A stretch of DNA of 64,000 bases. Origin: Chamaelirium japonicum (Eukaryota; Streptophyta; Magnoliopsida; Liliales; Melanthiaceae). Shown here piece by piece: positions 25,400 through 40,160 of this stretch. Below the pieces are notes generated by a model. The model saw nothing but the letters and a program-made list of their open reading frames with translations, ran no database searches and was not told the DNA's origin. The stretch is from positions 124,001-188,000 of the forward strand of contig CANTAL010000028.1 in NCBI GenBank assembly GCA_947650365.1, read 5' to 3'. How positions within the stretch are numbered: the stretch's first letter is position 1; each line of letters starts with the position of its first letter. The translations under genes were made by a program, and so were the position numbers.

Positions 25400-26281
25400 T
25401 CGTACAAATTAATTAGAATAGATCGTGCGAATGAATTAGAATAGATCATGTGAATGAATTAGAATGGATATATTCGTGCAAATGAATTAGAATGGATCGT
25501 ACGAATGAATTAGAATGGATCGTTTTAGTGAATTAGAATGGATACGAAGGAATTAGAGTGGATCGTACGAAGGAGTTAGAATGGATCATACGAATGAAAT
25601 AGAATGGATCGTACAAAGGAATTAGAATGGATCGTACGAATGAGTAAGAATGGATCGTACGAATGAAATATTATGGATTGTGCGAATGAATTAGAATGGA
25701 TCGTACGAATGAATTAGAATAGATACATTCGTGCGAATGAATTAGAATGGATCATACGAATAAGTAAGAATGGATCGTACGAATGAAATAGAATGGATTA
25801 TACAAATGAATTAGAATGGATACATTCGTGCGAATGAATTAGAATCGATCGTATGTATGAATGAATTAGAATGGATACATTCGTGCGAATGAATTAGAAT
25901 TGATCGTACGAATGAATTAGAATGGATTGTACGAATGAATTAGAATGGATCGTACGAATGAATTAGAATGGATCGTACGAATGAATTAGAATGGATACAT
26001 TCGTGCGAATGAATTAGAATGGATACATTCGTGCGAAAGAATTAGAATAGATCGTATGAATGAATTAGAATGGATCCTATGAATGAATTAGAATGGATCG
26101 TGCGAATGAATTACAATAGATCGTACGAATGATTTAGAATGGATCGTGCTAATGAATTAGAATTGATCGAACGAATGAATTAGCATGGATCGTGCTAATG
26201 AATTAGAATGGAACGTACGAATGAGTTAGAATGGATCGTGTGAAAGAATTAGAATGGATTGTATGAATGAATTAGAATGAA
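25400..26281 (-). repeat. R block
   Basis: Entry GATCGTACAAATTAATTAG. GGATCGTTTTAGTG near 25,519. GCGAAAGAATTAG near 26,033. Inverted TTAGCACG triplet near 26,145-26,200, GTGTGAAAG, then the AATTCGTACG switch. Confidence 0.92.
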
Positions 26282-28388
26282 TTCGTACGATCCATTCGAA
26301 TTCATTCGCACGATCCATTCTAATTCATTCATACGATCCATTCTAATTCATTCATACAATTCATTCTAATTCTTTCACACGATCCATTCTAATTCATTCG
26401 TAGGATCCATTCTAATTCATTCATACAATCTATTCTATTTCATTCGTACGATCCATTCTTACTCATTCATATAACCCATTCTAATTCATTCGGACGAATG
26501 TATCCATTCTAATTTATTCGTACGATCCATTCTAATTCATTCGTATGATCCATTCTAATTCATTCGTACGATCCATTCTAATTCATTCGTCCGATCCATT
26601 CTAATTCATTCGCACGAATGTATCCATTCTAATTCATTCGTACGATCCATTCTAATTCATTTGTAAGATCCATTCTAATTCATTCGTACGATCCATTCTA
26701 ATTCATTCGTACGATCCATTCTAATTCATTCGCACGAATGTATCCATTCTAGTTCATTCGTACGATCCATTCTAATTCATTCGTACGATCCATTCTAATT
26801 CATTCGCACGATCCATTCTAATTCATTCGTACGATCCATTCTAATTCATTCATACGATCCATTCTAATTCATTCGTACGATCCATTCCAATTCATTCGAA
26901 CAAATGTATCCATTCTAATTCATTCGTACGATACATTATAATTCATTCGCACGATCCATTCTAATTCATTCGTACGATCCATTCTAATTCTTTCACACGA
27001 TCCATTCTAATTCATTCGTATGATCCATTCTAATTTATTCGCACGATCCATTCTAATTCATTCGTACGATCCATTCTAATTCATTCATACGATCCATTCT
27101 AATTCATTCGTACGATCCATTCTAATTCATTCGCACAAATGTATCCATTCTAATTCATTCGTACGATCCATTCTAATTCATTCACACGATCCATTCTAAT
27201 TCATTCGTACGATCCATTCTAATTCATTCGCACGATCTGTTCTTATTCATTCGTACAATCCATTCTAATTCATTCGCACGAATGTATCCATTCTAATTCA
27301 TTCGTACGATCCATTCTAATTCATTCGTACGATCCATTCTAATTCATTCGTATGATCCATTCTAATTAATTCGTATGATCCATTCTAATTCATTCGTACG
27401 ATCCATTCTAATTCATTCATACAATCCATTCTAATTCATTCGTACGATCCATTCTAATTCACTCATACGATCCATTCTAATACATTCATACGATCCATTC
27501 TAATTCATTTGCACGAATATATCCATTCTAATTCATTCGTACGATCCATTCTAATTCCTTCGTACGATCCATTCTAATTCATTCGTAAGATCTATTCTAA
27601 TTCATTCGTAGGATCCATTCTAATTCATTCGTACGATCCATTCTAATTCATTCGCACGAATGTATCCATTCTAGTTCATTCGTACGATCCATTCTAATTC
27701 ATTCGTACGATCCATTCTAATTCATTCATATGATCTATTCTAATTCATTCATACAATCCATTCTAATTCTTTCACACGATCCATTCTAATTCATTCGTAC
27801 GATCCATTCTAATTCATTCGCACAATCCATTCTATTTCATTCGTACGATCCATTCTAATTCCTTCGTATCCATTCTAATTCACTCATACGATCCATTCTA
27901 ATTCATTCGTACGATCCATTCTAACTCATTCATACAATCCATTCGAATTCATTCGCACGAATCTATCCATTCTAATTCATTCGTACGATCAGTTCTAATT
28001 CATTCACAAAATCTATTCTAATTCATTCATACGATCCATTCTAATTCATTCACACGAATGTATCCATTCTAATTCATTCATACCATCCATTCTAATTCAT
28101 TCGTACGATCCATTCTAATTCACTCATACGATCCATTCTAATACATTCATACGATCCATTCTAATTCATTTGCACGAATATATCCATTCTAATTCATTCG
28201 TACGATCCATTCTAATTCCTTTGTATGATCCATTCTAATTCATTCGTACGATCTATTCTAATTCATTCGTACGGTTCATTCTAATTCATTCGTACGATCC
28301 ATTCTAATTCCTTTGTACAATCCATTCTAATTCATTCGTACGATCCATTCTAATTCATTCGTACAATCTATTCTAATTCATTCGTACG
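26282..28388 (+). repeat. F block
   Basis: Entry ATTCGTACGATCC. CTATTTC and CTTACTC near 26,435-26,460, GATCTGTTCTTATTC near 27,235, TTCACTCATACG with CTAATACATTC at 27,462 and 28,121. A shortened CCTTCGTATCCATTC near 27,861. Confidence 0.93.
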
Positions 28389-28591
28389 AATGGATACATT
28401 CATGTGAATGAATTAGAATGGATTGTACGAATGAGTAAGAATGGATCGTACGAATGAAATAGAATGGATTGCACGAATGAATTAGAATGGATCGTACGAA
28501 TCAATTAGAATGGATCGTGTGAAAGAATTAGAATGGATAGTATGAATGAATTAGAATGGATCGTACGAATGAATTAGAATGGATCGTACTA
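28389..28591 (-). repeat. short R block
   Basis: Homologue of 15,201-15,404, one base different in length, with the same CTAGGATCC exit. Confidence 0.93.
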
Positions 28592-29690
28592 GGATCCATT
28601 CTAATTCATTCGCACAATCTATTCTATTTCATTCGTACGATCCATTCTTACTCATTCGTATGATCCATTCTAATTCATTCGGACGAATATATCCATTCTA
28701 ATTTATTCGTACGATCCATTCTAATTCATTTGTACGATCCATTCTAATTCATTCGTACGATCCATTCTTACTCATTCGTATGATCCATTCTAATTCATTC
28801 GTATGATCCATTCTAATTCATTCGTACGATCGATTCTAATTCATTCGCGCTATCCATTCTAATTCATTCGTACGATCCATTCTAATTCATTCATATGATC
28901 CATTCTAATTTATTCGTTCAAATATATCCATTCTAATTCATTCGTACGATCCATTCTAATTCATCCGCACGATCTATTCTAATTCATTCGCACGAATGTA
29001 TCCATTTTAATTCATTTGCACGATCCATTCTAATTCATTCCTATGATCTATTCTAATTCATTCGTACGATCCATTCAAATTCATTCTAATTCATTCGTAC
29101 GATCCATTCTACGATCCATTCTAATTCATTCGTATATTCCATTCTAATTCATTAGCACGATCCATGCTAATGAATTAGAATGGATCATACGATCCAATCT
29201 AATTCATTCATACGATCCATTCTTACTCATTCGTATGATCCATTCTAATTCAATCGTACGATCCATTCTAATTCTTTCGTACGATCCATTCTAATTCCTT
29301 CGTACGATCCATTCTAATTCATTCGTACGATCCATTCTAATTCCTTCGTACGATCCATTCTAATTCATTCGTACGATCCATTCTAATTCATTCGCGCAAT
29401 CTATTCTAATTCATTCGTACGATCCATTCTAATTCATTCGTATGATCCATTCTAATTCATTCATACAATCTATTCTAATTTATTCGCACGAATGTATCCA
29501 TTCTAATTCATTCGTACGATCCATTCTAATTCATTCGCACAATCTATTCTAATTCATTCATACGATCCATTCTAATTCATTCGCACGAATGTATCCATTC
29601 TAATTCATTCATACGATCCATTCTACTTCATTCGTACTATCCGTTCTAATTCACTCATACGATCCATTCAAATTCATTCATACGATCCAT
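28389..29690. repeat. segment repeated 13.19 kb upstream (second copy)
   Basis: Homologue of 15,201-16,500 with the same order of switches and aberrant units. It keeps TTCATTAGCACG where the first copy has TTCATTAGCAAG, and GCTAATGAATT where the first has GCTAGTGAATT. Confidence 0.8.
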
Positions 29691-30474
29691 TCTAATTCAT
29701 TTGCACGAATATATCCATTCTAATTCATTCGTACGATCAATTCTAATTCCTTCGTACGATCTATTCTAATTCCTTCGTACGATCCATTCTATTTTATTCG
29801 TATGATCCATTCTAATTCCTTCGTACGATCCATTCTAATTCCTTCGTATCCATTCTAATTCACTCATACGATCCATTCTAATTCATTCGTACGATCCATT
29901 CTAATTCATTCATACAATCCATTCTAATTCATTCCCACGAATGTATCCATTCTAATTCATTCGTACGATCAGTTCTAATTCATTCACAAAATCTATTCTA
30001 ATTCATTCATACGATCCATTCTAATTCATTCACACGAATGTATCCATTCTAATTCATTCGTACGATCCATTCTAATTCACTCATACGATCCATTCTAATA
30101 CATTCATACGAGCCATTCTAATTCATTTGCACAAATATATCCATTCTAATTCATTCGTACGATCCATTCTAATTCCTTCGTACGATCCATTCTAATTCAT
30201 TCGTACGATCTATTCTAATTCATTCGTACGATCCATTCTAATTCATTCGTACGATCCATTCTAATTCCTTCGTACGATCCATTCTAATTCATTCGTATGA
30301 TCCATTCTAATTCATTCATACAATCCATTCTAATTCATTCACACGATCCATTCTAATTCATTCGTACGATCCATTCTAATTCATTCGTGGAATCCATTCT
30401 ATTTCATTCGTACGATCCATTCTTACTCATTCGTACGATCCATTCTAATTCATTCACACGAATGTATCCATTCA
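28592..30474 (+). repeat. F block with a single inverted unit
   Basis: Irregular 33-bp and 12-bp units near 29,070-29,115. Inverted unit at 29,169-29,190. CTACTTCATTCGTACTATCC near 29,622. CCTTCG units near 29,748-29,845. Exit ATCCATTCATACGAATG. Confidence 0.93.
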
Positions 30475-32741
30475 TACGAATGAATTAGAATGGATCGTAC
30501 GAAGGAATTAGAATGGATCGTACGAATGAATTAGAATGGATCGCACGAATGAATTAGAATAGATCGTACGGATGAATTAGAATGGATCGTACGAAGGAAT
30601 TAGAATGGATCGTACGAATGAATTAGAAAGGATATATTCATGCAAATGAATTAGAATGGATCGTATGAATGTATTAGAATGGATCGTATGAGTGAATTAG
30701 AATGGATCGTACGAATCAATTAGAATGGATCGTATGAATGAATTAGAATGGATACATTCGTGCGAATGAATTAGAATTGATCGTACGAATGAATTAGAAT
30801 GGATCGTGCGAATGAATTAGAATGGATCGTACGAATGAATTAGAATGGATCGTACCAATGAATTAGAATGGATCGTACGAATGAATTAGAATGGATCGTA
30901 TGAATGAATTAGAATGGATCGTATGAATGAATTAGAATGGATACATTTGTGCGAATGAATTAGAATGGATCGGACGAATGAATTAGAATGGATCGTACGA
31001 ATGAATTAGAATGGATCAAATGAATGAATTAGAATGGTTACATTCATGCGAATGAATTAGAATGGATCGTACGAATGGATTAGAATGGATCGTACAAATG
31101 GATTAGAATGGATACATTCGAGCGAATGAATTAGAATAGATCGTATGAATGAATTAGAATGGATCCTATGAATGAATTAGAATGGATCGTGCGAATGAAT
31201 TAGAATGGATCGTACGAATCAACTAGAATGGATACATTCGTGCGAATGAATTAGAATGGATCGGACGAATGAATTAGAATGGATCGTACGAATGATTTAG
31301 AATGGATCAAATGAATGAATTAGAATGGTTACATTCATGCGAATGAATTAGAATGGAGCGTACGAATGGATTAGAATGGATCGTACGAGTGGATTAGAAT
31401 GGATACATTCGAGCGAATGAATTAGAATGGATCGTATGAATGAATTAGAATGGATACATTTGTGTTAATGAATTAGAATGGATCGTACGAATAAATTAGA
31501 ATGGATCGTATGAATGAATTAGAATGGATCGTACGAATGAATTAGAATGGATTGTGCGAATGAATTAGAATGGATCGTACGAATGAATTAGAATGGATCG
31601 TACGAATGAACTTGAATGGATACATTCGTGCGAATGAATTAGAATGGATCGTACGAATGAATTAGAATGGATCTTACGAATGAATTAGAATGGATCGTAC
31701 GAATGAATTAGAATGGATCGTACGAATGAATTAGAATGGATACATTTGTGCGAATGAATTAGAATGGATCGTACGAATGAATTAGAATGGATTGTACAAA
31801 TGAATTAGAATGGATCGTACGAATGAACTAGAATGGATACATTCGTGCGAATGAATTAGAATGGATCGTACGAATGAATTGGAATGGATCTTACGAATGA
31901 ATTAGAATGGATCGTACGAATGAATTAGAATGGATCGTACAAATGAATTAGAATGGATACATTCATGCGAATGAATTAGAATGGATCGGACGAATGAATT
32001 AGAATGGATCGTACGAATGAATTAGAATGGATCGTACGAATGAATAAGAATGGATCGTACGAATAAATTAGAATGGATACATTCGTCCGAATGAATTGGA
32101 ATGGATCATACGAATGAGTAAGAATGGATCGTACGAATGAAATAGAATAGATTGTACGAATGAATTAGAATGGATTCGTACGAATGAATTAGAATGGATA
32201 CATTCGTGCGAATGAATTAGAATGGATCGTACCAATGAGTAAGAATGGATCGCACGAATGAAATAGAATGGATTGTGCGAATGAATTAGAATGGATCGTA
32301 CGAATGAATTACAATGGATCGTGTGAAAGAATTAGAATGGATTGTATGAATGAATTACAATAGATCGTACGAATCAATTAGAATGGATCGTATGAGTGAA
32401 TTAGAATGGATACGAAGGAATTAGAATGGATCGTACGAAGGAATTAGAATGGATCATACGAATGAAATTGAATGGATCGTACGAAGGAATTAGAATGGAT
32501 CGTACGAATGAATTAGAATGGATCGAACGAATGAATTAGCATGGATCATGCTAATGAATTAGAATGGATCGTACGAATGAATTAGAATGGATCGTGCGAA
32601 TGAATTAGAATGGATCGTACAAATGAATTAGAATGGATACATTTGTGCGAATGAATTAGAATGGATCGTACGAATGAATTAGAATGGATCGTATGAATGA
32701 ATTAGAATGGATCGTGCGAATGAATTCGAATGGATCGTACG
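30475..32741 (-). repeat. long R block
   Basis: About 2.27 kb. The pair GGATCAAATG and GGTTACATTCATGCG appears at 31,014-31,050 and again at 31,304-31,340. 28-bp units (GGATACATTCGTG) recur through 31,600-32,200. Ends TTCGAATGGATCG, then GTACGAATTCATTC. Confidence 0.94.
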
Positions 32742-34453
32742 AATTCATTCTAATTCAATCATACAATCCATTCTAATTCTTTCACACGATCCATTTTAAT
32801 TCATTCGTACATTCCATTCTAATTCCTTAGCACGATCCATGCTAATTCATTCGTTCGATCAATTCTAATTCATTAGCACGATCCTTTCTAATTCATTCGT
32901 ACGATCCATTCTAATTCATTCGCACGATCCATTCTAATTCATTCATAGGATCCATTCTAATTCATTCATACGATCTATTCTAATTCTTTCGCACGAATGT
33001 ATCTATTCTAATTCATTCACACGAATGTATCCATTCTAATTCATTCGTACGATCCATTCTAATTCATTCGTACGATCCATTCTAATTCATTCATATGATC
33101 TATTCTAATTCATTCATACAATCCAATCTAATTCTTTCACACGATCCATTCTAATTCATTCGTACGATCCATTCTAATTCATTCGCACAATCCATTCTAT
33201 TTCATTCGTACGATCCATTCTTACTCATTGGTACGATCCATTCTAATTCATTCGTACGAATGTATCCATTAGAATTCATTCGTACGAATCCATTCTAATG
33301 CATTCGTACAATCTATTCTATTTCATTCGTACGATCCATTCTTACTCATTCGTATGATCCATTCTAATTCATTCGGACGAATGTATCCATTCTAATTTAT
33401 TCGTACGATCCATTCTAATTCATTCGTACGATCCATTCTAGTTCATTCGTACGATCCATTCTAATTCATTCGTCCGATCCATTCTAATTCATTCGCACGA
33501 ATGTATCCATTCTAATTCATTCGTACGATCCATTCTAATTCATTCGTACGATCCATTCTAATTCATTCGTAGGATCCATTCTAATTCATTCGTACGATCC
33601 ATTCTAATTCATTCGTACGATCCATTCTAATTCATTCGGAGGAATGTATCCATTCTAGTTCATTCGCACGATCCATTCTAATTCATTCGTACGATCCATT
33701 CTAATTCATTCGCACGATCCATTCTAATTCATTCGTACGATCCATTCTAATTTATTCATACGATCCATTCTAATTCATTCGTACGATCCATTCTAATTCA
33801 TTCGCACAAATGTATCCATTCTAATTCATTCGTACGATCCATTCTAATTCATTCGCACGATCCATTCTAATTCATTTGTACGATCCATTGTAATTCTTTC
33901 ACACGATCCATTCTAATTCATTCGTACGATCCATTCTAATTCATTCGCACGATCCTTTCTAATTCATTCAAACGATCCATTCTAATTCATTCATACGATC
34001 CATTCTAATTCATTCGTACGATCCATTCTAATTCATTCGCACAAATGTATCCATTCTAATTCATTCGTACGATCCATTCTAATTCATTCGTACGATCCAT
34101 TCTAATTCATTCATATGATCCATTCTAATTAATTCGTATGATCCATTCTAATTCATTCGTACGATCCATTCTAATTCATTCATACAATCCATTCTAATTC
34201 ATTCGCACGAATGTATCCATTCTAATTAATTCGTACGATCCATTCTAATTCATTCGTATGATCTATTCTTATTCATTCGCACGATCCTGTCTAATTGATT
34301 CGCACGATCCATTCTAATTCATTCGCACGAATGTATCCATTCTAATTCATTCGTACGATCCTTTCTAATTCATTAATATGATCCATTCTAATTCATTCCT
34401 ACGATCCATTCTAATTCATATGCACAAAGGTATCCATTCTAATTCATTCGCAC
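32742..34453 (+). repeat. F block with TTAGCACG marker triplet
   Basis: TTCTTTCACACG, then the triplet near 32,826-32,880. CTTACTCATTGG near 33,220, CCTGTCTAATTG near 34,287, TATGCACAAAGG near 34,420. Exit CGCACGAAAGAATTAG. Confidence 0.93.
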
Positions 34454-35801
34454 GAAAGAATTAGAATGGATCGTGCGAATGAATTAGAATGGATCGTACG
34501 AAGGAATTAGAATGGATTGTACGAAGGAATTAGAATGGATCGTACGATGAGTAAGAATGGATCATACGAATGAATTAGAATGGATCATACGAATAAATTA
34601 GAATGGATCATACGAATTAATTAGAATGGATCGTACGAATGAATTAGAATGGATCGTACGAATGAATTAGAATGGATACATTCGTGCGAATGAATTAGAA
34701 TGGATCGTACGAATGAAATAGAATGGATCATACGAATGAATTAGAATGGATACATTTGTGCGAATGAATTAGAATGGATCGTACGAATGAATTAGAATGG
34801 ATCGTACGAATGAATTAGAATGGATCGTACGAATGAACTAGAATGGATACATTCGTGCGAATGAATTAGAATGGATCGTACGAATGAATTAGAATGGATC
34901 GTACGAATGAATTAGAATGGATCTTACGAATGAATTAGAATGGATCGTACGAATGAATTAGAATGGATCGTACGAATGAATTAGAATGGATACATTCGTG
35001 CGAATGAATTAGAATTGATCGGACGAATGAATTAGAATGGATCGTACGAATGAATTAGAATGGATCATCCGAATGAATTAGAATGGATCTTACGAATAAA
35101 TTAGAGTGGATACATTCGTCCAAATGAATTAGAATGGATCATACGAATGAGTAAGAATGGATCGTACGAATGAAATAGAATAGATTGTACGAATGAATTA
35201 GAATGGATCCTACGAATGAATTAGAATGGATCGTGTGAAAGAATTAGAATGGATTGTATGAATGAATTAGAATGGATCGTATGAATGAATTAGAATGGAT
35301 CGTGCGAATGAATTCGAATGGATCGTACGAATTCATTCTATTTCATTCGTACGAATGAGTAAGAATGGATCGGACGAATGAATTGGAATGGATCAAATGA
35401 ATGAATTAGAATGGTTACATTCATGCGAATGAATTAGAATGGATCGTACGAATGAAGTAGAATGGATCGTATGAATGAATTAGAATGGATACATTCGTGC
35501 GAATGAATTATAATGGATCGTATGAATGAATTAGAATAGATTGTGCGAATGAATTAGAATGGATCGTACGAATGAATTAGAATGGATCGCACGAATGAAT
35601 TAGAATGGATCGTACGAATGAACTAGAATGGATAGTGCGAATGAATTAGAATCGATCGTACGAATGAATTAGAATGGATCGTACGAATGAATTAGAATGG
35701 ATCATACGAATGAGTAAGAATGGATCGTACGAATGAATTAGAATGGATCGTATGAATGAATTAGAATGGATCGTGCGAATGAATTCGAATGTATCGTACG
35801 A
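34454..35801 (-). repeat. R block with a 19-bp forward interruption
   Basis: A forward fragment at 35,332-35,350 (TTCATTCTATTTCATTC) divides the block. GGATCAAATG and GGTTACATTCATGCG near 35,389-35,428. Copies: 55,177-56,547 and 59,253-60,719. Confidence 0.92.
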
Positions 35802-36260
35802 ATTCATTCTAATTCATTCATACAATCCATTCTAATTATTTCAAACGATCCATTCTAATTCATTCGTACGTTTTATTCTAATTCATTAGCACGATCCATG
35901 CTAATTCATTCGTTCGATCAATTCTAATTCATTAGCACGATCCATTCTAATTCATTCGTACGATCCATTCTAATTCATTCTCACGATCCATTCTAATTCA
36001 TTCATAGGATCCATTCTAATTCATTCATACGATCTATTCTAATTCTTTCGCACGAATGTATCCATTCTAATTCATTCGCACGAATGTATCCATTCTAATT
36101 CATTCGTACGATCCATTCTAATTCATTCGTACGATCCATTCTAATTCATTCGCACAAATGTATCCATTCTAGTTCATTCGTACGATCCATTCTAATTTAT
36201 TCGCACAATCCATTCTATTTCATTCGTACGTTCCATTCTTACTCATTCGTATGATCCATT
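35802..36260 (+). repeat. F block
   Basis: TTATTTCAAACG near 35,837 stands in for TTCTTTCACACG. TTAGCACG triplet near 35,887-35,940. Exit CCATTATGGATAC. Confidence 0.92.
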
Positions 36261-36960
36261 ATGGATACATTCGTGCGAATGAATTAGAATGGATCATACG
36301 AATGAGTAAGAATGGATCGTACGAATGAAATAGAATGGATTGTGCGAATGAATTAGAATGGATCGTATGAATGAATTAGAATGGATCGTGTGAAAGAATT
36401 AGAATGGATTGTATGAATGAATTAGAATGGATCGTACGAATGAATTAGAATGGATCGTACGAATGAATTGGAATGGATCGTACGAATGAATTAGAATGGA
36501 TACATTCGTGCAAATGAATTAGAATGGATACATTCGTGCGAAAGAATTAGAATAGATCGTATGAATGAATTAGAATGGATCCTATGAATGAATTAGAATG
36601 GATCGTGCGAATGAATTAGAATGGATCGTACGAATGAATTAGAATGGATCGTGCTAATGAATTAGAATTGATCGAACGAATGAATTAGCATGGATCGTGC
36701 TAATGAATTAGAATGGAACGTACGAATGAATTAGAATGGATCGTGTGAAAGAATTAGAATGGATTGTATGAATGAATTAGAATGGATACATTCGTGCGAA
36801 TGAATTAGAATGGATCATACGAATGAGTAAGAATGGATCGTACGAATGAAATAGAATGGATTGCACGAATGAATTGGAATGGATCGTGTGAAAGAATTAG
36901 AATGGATTGTATGAATGAATTAGAATGGATCGTACGAATGAATTAGAATGGATCGTACTA
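36261..36960 (-). repeat. R block holding the large-copy junction
   Basis: The join between large copies lies at 36,784/36,785, between units of the same polarity. Before it: inverted TTAGCACG triplet near 36,650-36,710 and GTGTGAAAG. After it: the AGTAAG, GAAATAG series of 15,205 on. Exit CTAGGATCC. Confidence 0.93.
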
Positions 36961-39025
36961 GGATCCATTCTAATTCATTCGTACAATCTATTCTATTTCA
37001 TTCGTACGATCCATTCTTACTAATTCGTATGATCCATTCTAATTCATTCGGACAAATGTATCCATTCTAATTTATTCATACAATCCATTCTAATTCATTC
37101 GTACGATCCATTCTAATTCATTCGTACGATCCATTCTTACTCATTCGTATGATCCATTCTAATTCATTCGTACGATCCATTCTAATTCATTCGTACGATC
37201 GATTCTAATTCATTCGCACTATCCATTCTAATTCATTCGTACGATCCATTCTAATTCATTCGTATGATCCATTCTAATTTATTCGTTCAAATATATCCAT
37301 TCTAATTCATTCGTACGATCCATTCTAATTCATTCACACGATCCATTCTAATTCATTCGCACGAATATATCCATTCTAATTCATTTGCACGATCCATTCT
37401 AATTCATTCCTATGATCTATTCTAATTCATTCGTACGATCCATTCTAATTCATTCTAATTCATTCGTACGATCCATTCTACGATCCATTCTAATTCATTC
37501 GTAAATTCCATTCTAATTCATTAGCAAGATCCATGCTAGTGAATTAGAATGGATCGTACGATCCAATCTAATTCATTCATACGATCCATTCTTACTCATT
37601 CGCATGATCCATTCTAATTCAATCGTACGATCCATTCTAATTCATTCGTACGATCCATTCTAATTCCTTCGTACGATCCATTCTAATTCATTCGTACGAT
37701 CCATTCTAATTCATTCGTACGATCCATTCTAATTCATTCATACGATCCATTTTAATTCATTCGCGCAATCTATTCTAATTCATTCGTACGATCCATTCTA
37801 ATTCATTCGTACGATCCATTCTAATTCATTCATACAATCCATTTAATTTATTCGCACGAATGTATCCATTCTAATTCATTCGTACGATCCATTCTAAATC
37901 ATTCGCACAATCTATTCTAATTCATTCATACGATCCATTCTAAATCATTCGCACGAATGTAACCATTCTAATTCATTCAAACGATCCATTGTACTTCATT
38001 CGTACTATCCATTCTAATTCACTCATATGATCCATTCTAATTCATTCATACGATCCATTCCAATTCATTTGCACGAATATATCCATTCTAAATCATTCGT
38101 ACGATCCATTCTAATTCATTCGTACGATCCATTCTAATTCATTCGTACGATACATTCTAATTCATTCGTCCGATCCATTCTAATTCATTCACACGAATGT
38201 ATCCAATCTAATTCATTCGTACGATCCATTCTAATTCATTCGTACGATCCACTCTAATTCATTCGTACGATCCATTCTAATTCATTCGCACGAATGTATC
38301 CATTCTAGTTCATTCGTACGATCCATTCTAATTCATTCGCACGATCCATTCTAATTCATTCGTACGATCCATTCTAATTCATTCATACGATCCATTCTGA
38401 TTCATTCGTACGACCCATTCTAATTCATTCGCACAAATGTATCCATTCTAATTCATTCGTACGATCCATTCTAATTCATTCGCACGATCCATTTTAATTC
38501 ATTCGTACGATCCATTCTAATTCATTCGTACGATCTGTTCTTATTCATTCGCACAATCCATTCTAATTCATTCGCACGAATGTATCCATTCTAATTCATT
38601 CGTACGATCCATTCTAATTCATTCGTAGGATCCATTCTAATTCATTCGTATGATCCATTCTAATTAATTCGTATGATCCATTCTAATTCATTCGTACGAT
38701 CCATTCTAATTCATTCATACAATCCATTCTAATTTATTCGCACGAATGTATCCATTCTAATTAATTCGTACGATCCATTCTAATTCATTCGTATGATCTA
38801 TTCTTATTCATTCGCACGATCCAGTCTAATTGATTCGCACGATCCATTCTAATTTATTCGCACGAATGTATCCATTCTAATTCATTCGTACGATCCATTC
38901 TAATTCATTAATATGATCCATTCTAATTCATTCGTATGATCCATTGTAATTCATATGCACAAACATATCCATTCTAATCCATTCGTAGGATCCATTCTAA
39001 TCCATTCGTACGATCCATTCTAATT
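36961..39025 (+). repeat. F block with a single inverted unit
   Basis: Copy 2 of 15,405-17,514, shorter by two 23-bp units. Inverted unit at 37,539-37,558. GATCTGTTCTTATTC near 38,534. Exit CTAATTATGAATTAG. Confidence 0.93.
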
Positions 39026-40160
39026 ATGAATTAGAATGGATCATACGAATGAATTAGAATGGATCGTACGAACGAATTAGAATGGATCGTACGAATGAAT
39101 TAGAATGGATCATATGAACGAATTAGAATGGATCGTACGAATGAATTAGAATGGATACATTCGAGCGAATGAATTAGAATGGATCGTACGAATGAATTAG
39201 AATAGATCATAGGAATGAATTAGAATGGATCGTGCAAATGAATTAGAATGGATACATTCGTGCGAATGAATTAGAATGGATCGTGCGAATGAATTAGAAT
39301 GGATCGTACGAATGAATTAGAATGGATATATTTGAACGAATAAATTAGAATGGATCATACGAATGAATTAGAATGGATCGTACGAATGAATTAGAATGGA
39401 TAGTGCGAATGAATTAGAATCGATCATACGAATGAATTAGAATGGATCGTACGAATGAATTAGATCGTACGAATGAATTAGAATGGATCGTACGAATGAA
39501 TTAAAATGGATACATTCAAGCGAATGAATTAGAATAGATCGTAGGAATGAATTAGAATGGATCGTACGAATGAATTAGAATGGATACATTTTTGAGAATG
39601 AATTAGAATGGATCGTACGAATGAATTAGAATGCATCGTACGAAAGAATTAGAATGGATATATTCGTGCGAATGAATTAGAATGGATCGTACGAATGAAT
39701 TAGACTGGATCGTACGAATGAATTTGTATGGATACATTTGTGCGAATGAATCTAAATGGATTATATGAATGAATTACAATGGATCGTACGAATGAATTAG
39801 AATGGATCGTACGAATGAATTAGAATAGCTCATACGAATGAATTAGAATGAATCGTATGAATGAATTAGAATCGTTACATTCGTGCGAATGAATTAGAAT
39901 AGATCGTACGAATGAATTAGAATGGATCGTACGAATAAATTAGAATGGATCGTGGGAATGAATTAGAATGGATCGTACGAATGAATTAGAATGGATCCAC
40001 CGAATGAGTTAGAATGGATCATACGAATGAATTAGAATGGATTGTACGAATGAATTAGAATGGATTATGCGAATGAATTAGAATGGATCGTATGAATGAA
40101 TAAGAATGGATCGTACGAATGAATTAGAATGGATCGTGCGAATGAATTAGCATGAATCGT
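39026..40160 (-). repeat. R block
   Basis: Copy 2 of 17,515-18,650 with almost no length change and the same truncated GAATTAGATCGTACG unit near 39,457. Confidence 0.93.

Larger units (their letters stand above)
15205..36784. repeat. large higher-order repeat, copy 1 (~21.6 kb)
   Basis: This segment is repeated in tandem by 36,785-57,530. The order of orientation blocks, junctions and marker units is the same in both. Anchors: CTAGGATCC at 15,401 and 36,958 (offset 21,557); the GATTAGTATCC irregularity at 21,466 and 42,977 (offset 21,511); CGTGCTAGTG at 24,961 and 45,656 (offset 20,695); a second CTAGGATCC at 28,589 and 49,284 (offset 20,695); GGAACG at 36,715 and 57,461 (offset 20,746). The right end is sharp: the copies agree to 36,784/57,530, then copy 1 runs into GATACATTCG and copy 2 into AATTCGTACG. 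Confidence 0.9.
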
